Shown in pieces: positions 31,743 through 41,081 of a DNA stretch of 52,124 nt. Made by a program: the position numbers and the translations under genes. Source of the stretch: Patescibacteria group bacterium (GTDB lineage: Bacteria > Patescibacteriota > Minisyncoccia > UBA6257 > 2-01-FULL-56-20); assembly GCA_028865305.1 (NCBI GenBank), contig JAGWKM010000004.1, forward strand, positions 1 through 52,124, written 5' to 3'. The stretch's first letter is position 1. Each line of letters begins with the position of its first letter. The notes beneath the pieces were generated by a model, which had not been told where the DNA came from, did no database searches, and saw only the letters and a program-made list of their open reading frames with translations.

Positions 31743-33434
31743 ATGCTCTCCGATGAGATCAAACAGTTTCTCCACGGCGACGTGGCGGCGGACGACGCGA
31801 CGCTTGCAAAATTCAGCCGCGATTATTCGCTTTTCAAGGTGCGGCCGCAGATTGTGGTTTTTCCGAAGGACGCGGATGATCTGAAAAATCTGGTGAAGTT
31901 CGTCGCGAAGAAGAAAGCAGCTGGCGAGGATATCTCGCTCACCGGCCGCTCGGCGGGCACCGACATGACGGGCGGCCCGCTTTCGCAAAGCATCGTTGTT
32001 TCGTTCACGAAGTATTTTGATCACATTATCGAGATAAGGAACAAGGAACATGGAATAAGCGACAAGGATGACGGCGAGGCCCGCGTTGAGCCGGGCGTCT
32101 ACTACCGCGATTTTGAAAAAGAAGCGGCCAAACGCGGCCTGTTTTATCCTTCTTTCCCGGCATCGAAAGATCTCTGCGCCCTCGGCGGCATCGTGAACAA
32201 CAACTCCGGCGGCGAAAAGACGCTCGCGTACGGGAAAACCGAGGATTGGGTGCGCGCCGTGAAGATCGTGATGAGCGACGGCGAGGAACATACGCTTTGG
32301 CCGTGGTCCGGCGAAATGTTGGAGCAGAAACTGAAGGAAGAAAGCTTCGAAGGCGAAGTCGCGCGCAAATTGAAGGCGCTCATCGAAGCGAATTATGAAA
32401 CCATCCGAAAAGCGAAACCGAATGTCTCCAAGAATTCCGCCGGTTATTATTTATGGAATGTCTGGGACCGCGACAAGGGTATTTTTGACCTTACGAAAAT
32501 CATCGTCGGCTCGCAGGGGACGCTTGGCTTGCTCACCGAAGCGAAGCTTGGTTTGGTGAAGCTCAAAAAGCATTCGCGCCTTGCGGTCGTATTTTTGAAT
32601 GATCTCAAATGGGCGGCGGATCTCGTCGAGGAGGTCTTGAAATTCCATCCGGAGAGCATCGAATCGTACGATGACAAGACGGTCGAGGTCGCGGTGAAGC
32701 TCTGGCGGCAGGTGCTGCATTCGATGAAGGGGAACATCGTCGGGCTTGGCCTGCAATTCCTGCCGGAGATGTGGATGGTCGCGACGGGCGGCATGCCGAA
32801 AATGATCCTGCTCGTCGAACTGACGGGGGATGATGAAAAGGTTTTGACGGACAAATTAGCGAAGCTGAAGCAGGATATTGAAAAATTCGGCAAGACGCAC
32901 GGCGGCATCAAGGTCCGCGCCCTTAGGAACGAATCCGAAGAGCAGAAATACTGGGTTATCCGCCGGCAGAGCTTCGCCCTGCTTCACAACAATACGACCG
33001 GCCTCGATACGGCGCCCTTCATCGACGATTTTATCGTGAAGCCGGAATACATGCCGGAGGTTTTGCCGAAGGTGAACGCGATTTTACAGCAATACAAGGA
33101 TGACCTGATTTATACCATTGCGGGCCATCCGGGCAACGGCAATTTCCACATCATCCCGCTCATGAATCTGAAGGATCCGCACGTGCGGGCGCTGATTCCG
33201 AAAATTTCGGATGAAGTTTATAAATTGATAATCCAATACCATGGCTCCATCACGGCCGAGCATAATGACGGTTTGATCCGTACGCCGTATCTCGGGGAAA
33301 TGTACGGCTCGAAAATGGTGGAGCTCTTCGCCGAAGTGAAGAAAATTTTCGATCCGCTTGGCATTTTCAATCCCGGCAAGAAGGTGGGCGGCAGTTTGGA
33401 ATACAGCATCGAGCATATCGCGCCGACGCAGTAG
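31743..33434 (+). CDS. FAD-binding oxidase, GlcD / D-lactate dehydrogenase-like
   Basis: A flavoprotein of the FAD_binding_4 plus FAD-oxidase_C type that oxidises a 2-hydroxyacid such as lactate or glycolate. The FAD site includes LTGRSAGTDMTGG (about residues 67-79) and SKDLCALGGIVNNNSGGEK (about 140-158), with the second nucleotide block IVGSQGTLGLLTEAKLG. C-terminal metal/substrate His in AGHPGNGNFHIIP and ITAEHNDG. 563 residues. Five heptamer units (32034-32068, ATAAGGA/ACAAGGA type) encode part of the FAD domain loop. TAGAAT lies 6 nt before the ATG. Confidence 0.87.
   Translation: MLSDEIKQFLHGDVAADDATLAKFSRDYSLFKVRPQIVVFPKDADDLKNLVKFVAKKKAAGEDISLTGRSAGTDMTGGPLSQSIVVSFTKYFDHIIEIRNKEHGISDKDDGEARVEPGVYYRDFEKEAAKRGLFYPSFPASKDLCALGGIVNNNSGGEKTLAYGKTEDWVRAVKIVMSDGEEHTLWPWSGEMLEQKLKEESFEGEVARKLKALIEANYETIRKAKPNVSKNSAGYYLWNVWDRDKGIFDLTKIIVGSQGTLGLLTEAKLGLVKLKKHSRLAVVFLNDLKWAADLVEEVLKFHPESIESYDDKTVEVAVKLWRQVLHSMKGNIVGLGLQFLPEMWMVATGGMPKMILLVELTGDDEKVLTDKLAKLKQDIEKFGKTHGGIKVRALRNESEEQKYWVIRRQSFALLHNNTTGLDTAPFIDDFIVKPEYMPEVLPKVNAILQQYKDDLIYTIAGHPGNGNFHIIPLMNLKDPHVRALIPKISDEVYKLIIQYHGSITAEHNDGLIRTPYLGEMYGSKMVELFAEVKKIFDPLGIFNPGKKVGGSLEYSIEHIAPTQ
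32034..32068. repeat. Degenerate heptamers inside the GlcD-like gene
   Basis: ATAAGGA, ACAAGGA, ACATGGA, ATAAGCG, ACAAGGA in tandem, encoding IRNKEHGISDKD. Confidence 0.65.
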
Positions 33435-33450
33435 AATAAATAAAAATACC

Positions 33451-33813
33451 ATGGCTGAAAAATTCGAATTCAATCCGGAGGATGCGGCCTTCCGCGCGGA
33501 ACTGATCGGGAATCTGAAGATCGATGTCCAGTCGTACGAATCGAAGCGGCTTCTTGAGTCGTGGGCAATAAAAGGAGAGCAATTGGTCGAGAGCGGCGCC
33601 ATCGATACATTCCAGTGGCATCAGGAATCGGCGGACATGTATCGCGAAGCGGGATTGATTGAAGGGGCAATTTGGGTTTTGAAGCAAGCCGCCGTCGAGG
33701 CGCGGCAGCTTGGCCGAGAGGACCTGTCCAAGGAGTTCCAGAGGCAATTAGTTGATTTGGGCGCTGATCCCGATGACTTGAACGACATTTACGATTTCCA
33801 CGGCGGGCCGTAA
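33451..33813 (+). CDS. Hypothetical protein, 120 aa
   Basis: An acidic, helical soluble protein with no recognised family. It lies 16 nt after the GlcD-like gene, so probably cotranscribed. The pattern of ~30-residue helical pairs (GEQLVESG, SADMYREAGLIEGAIWVLKQA) is TPR-like. ATG 33451 (ACCATGG) is preferred over the in-frame start inside the previous gene. Confidence 0.6.
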   Translation: MAEKFEFNPEDAAFRAELIGNLKIDVQSYESKRLLESWAIKGEQLVESGAIDTFQWHQESADMYREAGLIEGAIWVLKQAAVEARQLGREDLSKEFQRQLVDLGADPDDLNDIYDFHGGP

Positions 33814-33896
33814 TCTTTTAGCCATATTATTGATGAGCAAAAAATCCAGAGCGGAATGCTAAAGATAAGTTGAAATGGATGCGCGAATGGCGTGGC

Positions 33897-34050
33897 GAGG
33901 CACGAAACGGCACATGCCTTGCCGGACGATCTCGGAGTGCGCGCCTCCGAGCGGCACACATAACCACGAGCCGGCCCGCGCCGAGAGCCAGGTGCGCGGC
34001 CAGAAGGACGCGACACCGTGTCCGGCAAGGCATGAGCCGTTTCGTGCCTC
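33897..34050. repeat. 154-nt element with 31-bp terminal inverted repeats
   Basis: 33897-33927 and 34020-34050 are reverse complements at 30 of 31 positions (GAGGCACGAAACGGC... type). The 92-nt interior has further CTCGGAG/CTCCGAG pairing. No ORF of its own. It could be a miniature mobile element or a structured RNA; I see no clear target-site duplication. Confidence 0.75.
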
Positions 34051-34077
34051 GCATGGCGTGCCTGTTATAATTATCCT

Positions 34078-34683
34078 ATGCCTTCCCGCTCCGGATTTTC
34101 CCTGCTCGAAATCATCATCGTCATTGCAGTCGCCGCCACCATCGTCCTCGTCGTCGGTAATTTCAGCAATAACACCGTCGCGCTCCAGGGCTTGGTAACC
34201 CAGGAGCTTCAGTCCAAGTCCGATGCCGCCATCGTCATCCAGACCGCCGCGAACGAGATCAGGGGCATGTCCCAATCGGCGAATGGCGCCTATCCCATAG
34301 CGGCCGCCGGCACCACCACGTTCATTTTTTATAGCGATATCAATAAGAACGGCACTCCTCTGCGCATCCGATATTTTTTAGCGTCATCCAGCTTGTACAA
34401 GGGGGTGACCGTCGCCACCGGATCGCCGGCAACCTATCCGACTTCGACCGAAACGGTGGCCGATGTCCTCGATAATATCGTGACGCCGTCCTCGACGCCG
34501 ATTTTTACCTATTACGATTCCTCGTATACCGGCACGCAGCAGCCGCTCGCGCAACCGGTAACGGTTTCCGCCATCCGCCTCGTCGGGATCCAGTTCACGG
34601 TGAATTCGAACGCGAGCAAGACGTCGGAGCCGCAGGGTTTTTCAACGTTGGTGGATATCCGGAACCTGAAGAGCAACCAATGA
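34078..34683 (+). CDS. Prepilin-like protein
   Basis: Type IV pilus/type II secretion prepilin. A short basic leader MPSRSG is followed by the class III cleavage and N-methylation motif FSLLEIIIVIAVAAT, with Glu at +5 after the Gly. The remaining ~180 residues are an extracytoplasmic domain rich in Thr/Ser/Ala. 201 residues with a TDINKNG-like SDINKNGTPLRI stretch seen in minor pseudopilins (PilW/GspJ class). First of three pilus genes. TATAAT is 6 nt before the ATG. Confidence 0.82.
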   Translation: MPSRSGFSLLEIIIVIAVAATIVLVVGNFSNNTVALQGLVTQELQSKSDAAIVIQTAANEIRGMSQSANGAYPIAAAGTTTFIFYSDINKNGTPLRIRYFLASSSLYKGVTVATGSPATYPTSTETVADVLDNIVTPSSTPIFTYYDSSYTGTQQPLAQPVTVSAIRLVGIQFTVNSNASKTSEPQGFSTLVDIRNLKSNQ

Positions 34684-34717
34684 TTCCGGACAAAGCGAAA
34701 ATTTCCAGCTGAAATCC

Positions 34718-36187
34718 ATGAACTCCCGTAAAAATCGACAAGCCCAAATAGCCGTGGAAATGCTTTTTTTGGCGGCGCTCGTCGTGATCCTGATTTCCGG
34801 TTTCGTTTCGCTCGCCGCGTCCTTTCTCCAGCTCTCGGTCCGGTCGCAAAACCAGCTGCAGGCATTTTCAATCGCCGAGGCCGGCATCGATTATTACCGC
34901 TGGCACCTTTCCTACGCCCCGTTTGACTATACCGATGGTACCGGCAAACCGGGGCCGTACGTCCATCCTTATTATGATAACCAGGGCAACGAGATCGGCG
35001 AATTCAGTTTGACGGTTTCGCCGCCGTCGGGCAACGGTTCGGAAGTCGTAGTCGAGAGCACGGGCAAGGTTTTCGCGGATGATTCGATCACGAGAATTAT
35101 CAGGGTGAGCCTGGCGCCGAACACGCTCATGCAGTTCAATCTGGTGCAGAACGCTGATCTGCAGGTTGGCTCGACGACGACGCTCTACGGCCCCGTAATG
35201 GCGAATGGCGGGATTGATTTCAGCGGTTACGCTTACGACCTGGTGGAGAGCGCCCAAACGACGTTCGTGAACCATTTCGAGTCAGGTAACAAGACCGATT
35301 GGGGCGTATTCACGCCGGTTTCACCCCAGGACCCTTATCCGCCGACGCCTTACGCGAGCCGGCCGGACATTTTCGGCGGTGGCCGCGCGATCGGCGTGCC
35401 GGCGGCTGATTTTGGCGGATTATCCCAGGTTTTGGCGAACCTCCAGGCGTCAGCCCAGGACGGCGGCGTTTATGCTTCAAGCTCCAAGGCGTACGGTTTC
35501 GACCTGGCGTTTTCGACGAGTACGACGGCGACGACCACGGTAACCAAATACCAGCTTTATAAAGTGACCTCGCTTGCCGCGCCGCCGAACGGCTGCACGA
35601 ACGAATCCAATCAACCGGGATGGGGAAGTTGGAGTATCAAGAACGAAACGCTGATAGCGAGCGGCACCGTGCCCGCGAACGGCGCGTTCTTCTTCAATGA
35701 CAATGTGTGGGTGCGCGGCCAGATCGCGAACGCGCGCGTGAACGTCGGCTCCGCGGTTTTTCCGGATAGTGCGGCTACTTGGACGAATATCACGGTGAAC
35801 AACAGTTTGCGCTACGCGAATTTCAATGGCGCGGATTCGATCCTGCTTATTGCGCAGAACAATATCAATGTCGGCCTCATGAGCGATGACACGCTTGTGA
35901 TCGACGGCGGCCTCATCGCCGAACATGGCCGCGTCGGCCGGTTTTATTACAAGACGCCGAACAGCGGCGGCAACTCCGGCAAGTGCGCGCCGTATGCCGA
36001 TCGCACGAGTATCACGACTTACGGCAGTATTGTTTCGAATGCCGCGTACGGTTTCGGTTATGCCGATGGCACCGGATACGAGGATCGGCAGCTCTTTTAT
36101 GACGTGAATTTGTATAATAACCCGCCGTCGATCTTGTCAGCCGCATTCCATGGTTTCAATGTGATATCATGGGAAGAGGTGAAATAG
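34718..36187 (+). CDS. PilX-like type IV pilus minor component
   Basis: 489 residues. One N-terminal helix (EMLFLAALVVILISGFVSLA, about residues 13-32) without a classical G-F-T-L-x-E motif, then AFSIAEAGIDYYRW, which closely resembles the A.AGL.. block of PilX/PilV-type proteins. The rest is a large Thr/Asn/Tyr/Gly-rich exported domain with few Cys. Likely assembled with the two flanking prepilins. A large surface domain suggests adhesion, which is inference. Confidence 0.72.
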   Translation: MNSRKNRQAQIAVEMLFLAALVVILISGFVSLAASFLQLSVRSQNQLQAFSIAEAGIDYYRWHLSYAPFDYTDGTGKPGPYVHPYYDNQGNEIGEFSLTVSPPSGNGSEVVVESTGKVFADDSITRIIRVSLAPNTLMQFNLVQNADLQVGSTTTLYGPVMANGGIDFSGYAYDLVESAQTTFVNHFESGNKTDWGVFTPVSPQDPYPPTPYASRPDIFGGGRAIGVPAADFGGLSQVLANLQASAQDGGVYASSSKAYGFDLAFSTSTTATTTVTKYQLYKVTSLAAPPNGCTNESNQPGWGSWSIKNETLIASGTVPANGAFFFNDNVWVRGQIANARVNVGSAVFPDSAATWTNITVNNSLRYANFNGADSILLIAQNNINVGLMSDDTLVIDGGLIAEHGRVGRFYYKTPNSGGNSGKCAPYADRTSITTYGSIVSNAAYGFGYADGTGYEDRQLFYDVNLYNNPPSILSAAFHGFNVISWEEVK

Positions 36188-36189
36188 AA

Positions 36190-36288
36190 AAATGACGCAA
36201 TGACTAATGACGTAATGACGAAACGATTCGCTCATCATTGGTCATTCAGTCATTCGCTGCGTCATTAGTCACTGCGTCATTGCGTCAT
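36190..36288. repeat. TGACGCAATGA-family hairpin before the second prepilin
   Basis: Left arm ATGACGCAATGAC..., right arm ...CGTCATTGCGTCATT, ending directly at the ATG of the next gene (36290). Confidence 0.85.
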
Positions 36289-36289
36289 T

Positions 36290-36742
36290 ATGAATAAAGG
36301 CCTCACTCTCATTGAAATCATCGTTGCGGTCGCGGTCGTCGTCATCCTGATGGGCGTTTATTTTCTTGCCGCGAATCCTGCCGGCCAGCTCGCTTCGGCC
36401 AGGAACAGCCGCCGGTTGAGCGATCTCCAGCTCATAGGGAATACCATCCGCGAAAATTACACCGACGCCGGCAATGGGACCTTTACCTGTTCCTCCGGCC
36501 CCATCCCGGCTTCCACGACGGATATGGCGAGCGCCTCGGGCAGCTATAACATCGCGCCGTGCATCGTGCTCTCGCAATACGGCCTCTATAGCATGCCGTA
36601 CGATCCGAACGCCACGAGCGCGTATTACAACACGGTCGGCGACTATAACAGCGGCTATTCCATCATGATCAATTCCTCCGGTTCCATTATTTTGACCGCC
36701 CCATATGCCGAGCTCGGGAAGGCCATTTCGGTGACGCGGTAA
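36290..36742 (+). CDS. Prepilin-like protein (type IV pilin/pseudopilin)
   Basis: 150 residues. Leader MNKG, then LTLIEIIVAVAVVVILMGV with the conserved Glu at +5, and a globular domain with one Cys pair (FTCSSG and APCIVL) and a Tyr/Asn/Ser-rich end. Typical size for a major pilin or GspG-like subunit. The ATG is formed at the last base of the repeat. Confidence 0.82.
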   Translation: MNKGLTLIEIIVAVAVVVILMGVYFLAANPAGQLASARNSRRLSDLQLIGNTIRENYTDAGNGTFTCSSGPIPASTTDMASASGSYNIAPCIVLSQYGLYSMPYDPNATSAYYNTVGDYNSGYSIMINSSGSIILTAPYAELGKAISVTR

Positions 36743-36874
36743 ATCGCGGAGCCGCCGACCTCCGGAAAGGGGAAGGCGGTTTGGCGCGCCTGCAGCCCGG
36801 CATCGGGCGCCGGAGCGCGTTTGTTGGCGCTCTGCGTACCTCTTTGTAAGCCGTGTGCGTTATAATAAAGGTAT

Positions 36875-38509
36875 ATGAAGACGGCTCCCGACCCGCGTTT
36901 TGAAATTGCCCCTGCTCGCGCTGCGAGCCATTTTGGTCCAGGCACGGGGCATTCTGAAGGAGCTGATGATATTCGGCGGATTCGCGAACCGGGCAATCCC
37001 CAAATACGGATCCGGCCGCGGGTTTTGGGCGACGTTATTCCGCGCTCCGGGCGCGGCAGATCCTGGAATGCCTACGGAACCATCGGCCGCTTGAATTTGA
37101 AGGCCAAGCGCACCATCCGCATCCCCTTCACCCGCGCCGGGCGCATGTTCTTCATCTTCGCCGCCGCCGTATTCTTCGTCTTCGGCTCGGCTTCCGCCCC
37201 TACTATTTTCAGCGACGCCGCCATCACGCGCGCATCGGGCGATACTTCCAATTCCACGGTTGCCATGGCTTCCGCCGCCACTTCTTCGCTTTCGGCTGCC
37301 GACGAGCGCACCCAGCTTGAGGCCCAGCTCCAGCAGCTCGAGGGCCAGATAAACCAATACGAAGGCCAGATCGCGAGCTATAAGAGCCAGGGCAATACCT
37401 TGAATGGCCAGATTAAGATCCTGAACGACAAAATTGCGAAGGTAAATCTCCAGATCAAGGCGACCAGCTTGACTTTACAGCAGCTTGACCAAAACATTTC
37501 GGACACGCAATCGCAGATTTCGATTACCCAAGTGGATATCCAGACCAAAAAAACATCGCTCGGGAATCTGCTCCAGGGTTTATACGAATCGGACCAGGTG
37601 TCGCTCATGGAAATGTTCCTGAAGAACCCGCGCCTTTCCGATTTTTGGAATGATGCGCAGGACTTGGCGCTCGCCGAGGCGAACATGCGCGCGGCGGTGC
37701 GGCAGGTGCAGGACCTGCAGGGCGAGTTGCAGGACCAGGTGCAGCAGTTTGAGGCCTCGCGCGCCGATGCGGCAAGTATCCAGGAATACCAACGGGCGCA
37801 GGCTTCTGAAATTTCAGGCACCAAAACCCAAAAGGCCCAGTTGCTTGCGGAGACCAAAGGACAGGAATCAAAATACCAAGCGCTCTTGAAGCAGACGCAG
37901 GCAACGGCGGCGCAGATCCGCAACCGCATCTTCCAGTTGCTTGGCGGAGGGCAGTTGTCGTTTGAGGATGCGTACCAATATGCGAAGCTTGCTTCAAACT
38001 CGACCGGCGTGGACGCGTCGTTGATTTTGGCGGTTTTGGACCGTGAATCGGCGCTGGGGCAGAATGTCGGCCAGTGCACCTATAAGACATCCATGAGCCC
38101 TTCGAATATACCGGTTTTCCTAGAGATCACGCAGCAATTGCATTTGGATCCGAACACAATGATGGTTTCCTGCGCCAATGCTGACGGCGCCTATGGCGGC
38201 GCGATGGGGCCGGCGCAATTTTTGCCGTCGACCTGGGAGCTCTATGCCGACGGCATCACGGGCATCACCGGGGATAATCCGCCGTCGCCGTGGAACAATG
38301 CGGACGCTTTTGCAGCGACGGGACTCTACCTGAAGGATGCCATGGCCGGCTGCAAAGCGGCCTACAGCAACGCGACGAGCATCATGCGCTGCACGGCGGC
38401 AAAATATTATGCCGGCAGCCGGTGGAGGAATTACCTTTGGACTTACGGCGAAGCGGTCGTGGAGCGGGCGCAGAGCTTCGCGGAAGATATACAGACGATA
38501 ACGTCGTGA
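36875..38509 (+). CDS. Coiled-coil peptidoglycan hydrolase with a lytic transglycosylase domain
   Basis: 544 residues: a basic Arg/Gly/Pro-rich cytoplasmic N-terminus (1-88), one TM helix (MFFIFAAAVFFVFGSASA, about 89-106), a long Gln-rich EnvC-like coiled coil (about 140-350), and a C-terminal MltB-like transglycosylase domain with the catalytic Glu in AVLDRESALG and GAMGPAQFLPSTWELY. It likely remodels the wall for division or pilus passage. TATAAT is 8 nt before the ATG. The first 70 codons look unusual and a second frame is open there, so the start is less certain than the rest. Confidence 0.83.
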   Translation: MKTAPDPRFEIAPARAASHFGPGTGHSEGADDIRRIREPGNPQIRIRPRVLGDVIPRSGRGRSWNAYGTIGRLNLKAKRTIRIPFTRAGRMFFIFAAAVFFVFGSASAPTIFSDAAITRASGDTSNSTVAMASAATSSLSAADERTQLEAQLQQLEGQINQYEGQIASYKSQGNTLNGQIKILNDKIAKVNLQIKATSLTLQQLDQNISDTQSQISITQVDIQTKKTSLGNLLQGLYESDQVSLMEMFLKNPRLSDFWNDAQDLALAEANMRAAVRQVQDLQGELQDQVQQFEASRADAASIQEYQRAQASEISGTKTQKAQLLAETKGQESKYQALLKQTQATAAQIRNRIFQLLGGGQLSFEDAYQYAKLASNSTGVDASLILAVLDRESALGQNVGQCTYKTSMSPSNIPVFLEITQQLHLDPNTMMVSCANADGAYGGAMGPAQFLPSTWELYADGITGITGDNPPSPWNNADAFAATGLYLKDAMAGCKAAYSNATSIMRCTAAKYYAGSRWRNYLWTYGEAVVERAQSFAEDIQTITS

Positions 38510-38511
38510 AA

Positions 38512-38605
38512 TGACGCAATGACGAAGTGATGCAATGACGCAATGAGTCCGCCCGTTCATTGGCCATTCAGTCATTTGTTGTTTCATTGCGTCATTGCGT
38601 CATTC
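38512..38605. repeat. TGACGCAATGA-family hairpin before the M16 gene
   Basis: AATGACGCAATGACG... on the left and CATTGCGTCATTGCGTCATT on the right, with GTCCGCCCGTTC in the centre, as in the copy before uvrB. Confidence 0.85.
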
Positions 38606-38648
38606 CTACATTCTTTCCTATTGGCGAAATCTATGTCATAATTTACTC

Positions 38649-39923
38649 ATGCCAAAGGACTTCAAGAAACTTATCCTTCCAAACGGGCTCCGCATCCTCC
38701 TCGTGCCCCAGCGTTCTTCGCTCGCCGCGAGCGTTTTGATCCTGGTCCAGGCCGGTTCGGAATATGAGACGAAGCGCGTGAACGGTCTTTCGCATTTTTT
38801 GGAGCACATGATGTTCAAGGGGACGGAGAACCGGCCGCGCGTGGGGCAGATTGCGGAGGAATTGGCGTCGCTCGGCGCCCAGTCGAATGCGTTCACGACT
38901 CAGGAATATACTGGGTACTGGGCAAAGGCCCAGGCGAAAAAATTGCCTGATATTCTGGAAATCGTTTCGGATTTATACCTGAATCCGGTTTTCAATCCGG
39001 AAGAAATCGAGAAAGAGCGCGGGGTCATTATCGAAGAACTGAATATGTACGAAGACACGCCGGCGCGGAAGGTGCACGACCTTTTCTTTTCGCTCGTGTA
39101 TGGCGACCAGCCGGCGGGATGGGATGTCGGCGGCGAAAAAGGGATAATCAAGAAATTGGGCAAAGGGGATTTTACCGCGTATCGCGAGGAGCGGTACGTT
39201 GCGCCGGGAACGGTCGTCGTTGTCGCTGGCAGGTTCGATGAGCAAAAAATCCTAAAGAGCATCAAAAAAGATTTCGGGCTGCTGAAGCGGAAACCGGCGC
39301 CGAAGAAAATGGCGACGAAAGAACGGCAAGCGAAGCCGCAGCTGCTCATTTCCCCCAAGGGTTCGCTCCAAAGCCATATCGTGCTCGGCTTTCGCGCGTT
39401 CAATTTGTTCGACCGGCGGCGGTACGCGATCCAGGTTTTGGCGGACATCCTCGGCGGAGGCATGAGCTCGCGCCTCTTCAAGAAGGTGCGCGAAGAGCTC
39501 GGCGCGGCTTATTATATCGGTTCGGATGCGGAATTATTCCTTGACCACGGGTTCTTCGCCGTCGCGGCGGGCATTGACCATGCCAAAACGGAAACGGTCA
39601 TCAAGGCGATCCTCGGGGAATGCCGTCGCGCCGCCGACGAGCCGATCGATGCCAAGGAATTCCAGCGCTCGAAGGACCATATGGTCGGCCACATGATCCT
39701 CGGGCTCGAAACTTCGGATGAACTCGCGGGATTCTACGGCGCGCAGGAGATTTTGACGAAAAAAATCGTTTCGCCGGAGGAGGTGATCAAACGGATAAAG
39801 GCGGTGACGCAGCAGGAGGTGCGGGCCGTGGCGCGGGATATTTTCAGGAACCAGGGATTGAATATGGCCGTGATCGGGCCGTACGATGGAAAGCGGGGGT
39901 TTGAGAAGATATTGAGATTATAA
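38649..39923 (+). CDS. M16-family zinc metallopeptidase
   Basis: Processing-peptidase-like (pitrilysin family). Inverted zinc motif HFLEH in GLSHFLEHMMFKGTENRP (about residues 44-61) with the downstream Glu in ERGVIIEELNMYED (about 121-134). 424 residues, two M16 halves; the second contains LGGGMSSRLFKKVREELGAAY. The frame is open upstream to 38595, but ATG 38649 lies 6 nt after CATAAT (38637-38642) and gives the family start KLILPNGLRIL. No signal peptide. Confidence 0.9.
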   Translation: MPKDFKKLILPNGLRILLVPQRSSLAASVLILVQAGSEYETKRVNGLSHFLEHMMFKGTENRPRVGQIAEELASLGAQSNAFTTQEYTGYWAKAQAKKLPDILEIVSDLYLNPVFNPEEIEKERGVIIEELNMYEDTPARKVHDLFFSLVYGDQPAGWDVGGEKGIIKKLGKGDFTAYREERYVAPGTVVVVAGRFDEQKILKSIKKDFGLLKRKPAPKKMATKERQAKPQLLISPKGSLQSHIVLGFRAFNLFDRRRYAIQVLADILGGGMSSRLFKKVREELGAAYYIGSDAELFLDHGFFAVAAGIDHAKTETVIKAILGECRRAADEPIDAKEFQRSKDHMVGHMILGLETSDELAGFYGAQEILTKKIVSPEEVIKRIKAVTQQEVRAVARDIFRNQGLNMAVIGPYDGKRGFEKILRL

Positions 39924-40012
39924 TGACCAATTATGAAATGACGTAATGACGCAACGAATGGCTGAATGACCACGGTCAACGTATTCATTGCGTCATTGCA
40001 TCATTATTATCA
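39924..40012. repeat. TGACGCAATGA-family hairpin before the AI-2E gene
   Basis: Most diverged copy: AATGACGTAATGACGCAACG on the left, CATTGCGTCATTGCATCATT on the right; ends 3-4 nt before the ATG at 40016. Confidence 0.8.
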
Positions 40013-40015
40013 ACC

Positions 40016-41038
40016 ATGGACAAGCACATCGTCGAAATTTCCTGGGCTTCCCTCTGGCGCATCGCGATCTTTGCGCTCATCATCGCTGTTTTTTACCTGG
40101 GCCGCCAGATCATCCTCGGGCTCTTTCTTGCCATCATCATTTCCTCCGGAGTTGAAGGGATGGTGGATGCCATGGAGCGCAAGGGCTTGCCGCGGAGCGT
40201 CGGCGTCATTTTGATATTCGTAATCGCAGTCCTCGGCGTCATCCTGATCGCTTACACGCTGGTGCCGTTCATTATCGTCGAATTGAACACCATTTTCGTG
40301 ACCATCGGGAAATTGCCGGAGGCATCGGGCAGTTTAGGGTTCCTCTTGAGTCTGCAAACGGCGCATTCCGCGACGGCAGTCCTGAAGCAGCTTTCGAATG
40401 CGCTCTTTTCCGGAACCGGCACGCCACTTGATTTCCTGACGAGCACATTGGGCAATGTCGGCCTGGCGGTTTCGGTCGTCGCGAGCTCGTTCTACCTCAG
40501 CCTGACCCGCGACGGCGTGGAGCGGTTCATCAAGGTGGTCGTCCCGCCGGAATACGAAGCGGACGTTCTGCGCGTCTATGAGCGCTCGCGGCGGAAGATC
40601 GGTTCCTGGTTCCGGGCGCAGCTCATTTTGAGCGTCATCATGGGCGGCATCGTCTGGGGCGGGCTCACCATCCTCGGCGTGCCGTACGCTTTGCTCATTG
40701 CTCTGCTCGCCGCGCTTTTCGAACTGATCCCGTTCATCGGTCCCATCGTCTCCGGAGCAATAGCCGTGGTCGCCGCGCTCGGCGTCTCCGCCTCGCTCGC
40801 GATCTATACCCTCATCTTTTTCATCATCGCCCAGCAGTTCGAGTCGAACATTCTGGTGCCGATCGTGAGCCGCCGGGCGGTCGATTTGCACCCCGTCATC
40901 GTCATCGTGGCATTACTCATCGGCGCCGAAGTAGGCGGTTTCTTGGGTATCGTGATTTCCGTGCCTGCCGCAGCCGTGTTTCAGGAAGTCATCCAGGAGT
41001 GGTCGAGCAAGAAGCGGGCGGGGCTGGTGACGGAGTAG
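40016..41038 (+). CDS. AI-2E family transporter (PerM/TqsA-like)
   Basis: A membrane protein of 340 residues with about seven helices and a soluble insert after helix 3 (about residues 95-170). Family blocks: RDGVERFIKVVVPPEYE, GSWFRAQLILSVIMGG, and the end EGNILVPIV-like ESNILVPIVSRRAVDLHP plus IVALLIGAEVGGFLGIVISVPAAA. Members export diverse small molecules or ions; the name does not prove AI-2 export. It starts at ACCATGG directly after a repeat. Confidence 0.87.
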   Translation: MDKHIVEISWASLWRIAIFALIIAVFYLGRQIILGLFLAIIISSGVEGMVDAMERKGLPRSVGVILIFVIAVLGVILIAYTLVPFIIVELNTIFVTIGKLPEASGSLGFLLSLQTAHSATAVLKQLSNALFSGTGTPLDFLTSTLGNVGLAVSVVASSFYLSLTRDGVERFIKVVVPPEYEADVLRVYERSRRKIGSWFRAQLILSVIMGGIVWGGLTILGVPYALLIALLAALFELIPFIGPIVSGAIAVVAALGVSASLAIYTLIFFIIAQQFESNILVPIVSRRAVDLHPVIVIVALLIGAEVGGFLGIVISVPAAAVFQEVIQEWSSKKRAGLVTE

Positions 41039-41051
41039 GGACCTATTTCTG

Positions 41052-41081
41052 AAATAAAAAAGGCGGGATTTCATCTCGCCT
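41052..41081 (-). terminator. Terminator of the XRE/sigma4 gene
   Basis: Minus strand AGGCGAGAT, 3-nt loop, ATCCCGCCT (one G-T pair), then TTTTTTATTTC. The hairpin overlaps the stop codon. Confidence 0.8.

Noticed and set aside
36900-37094. Alternative frame at the 5' end of the lytic transglycosylase gene (64 codons)
   Set aside because: Begins with TTG inside the gene and ends in TGA without signals; the main frame has the -10 and continues into the TM helix. A frameshift there cannot be fully excluded.
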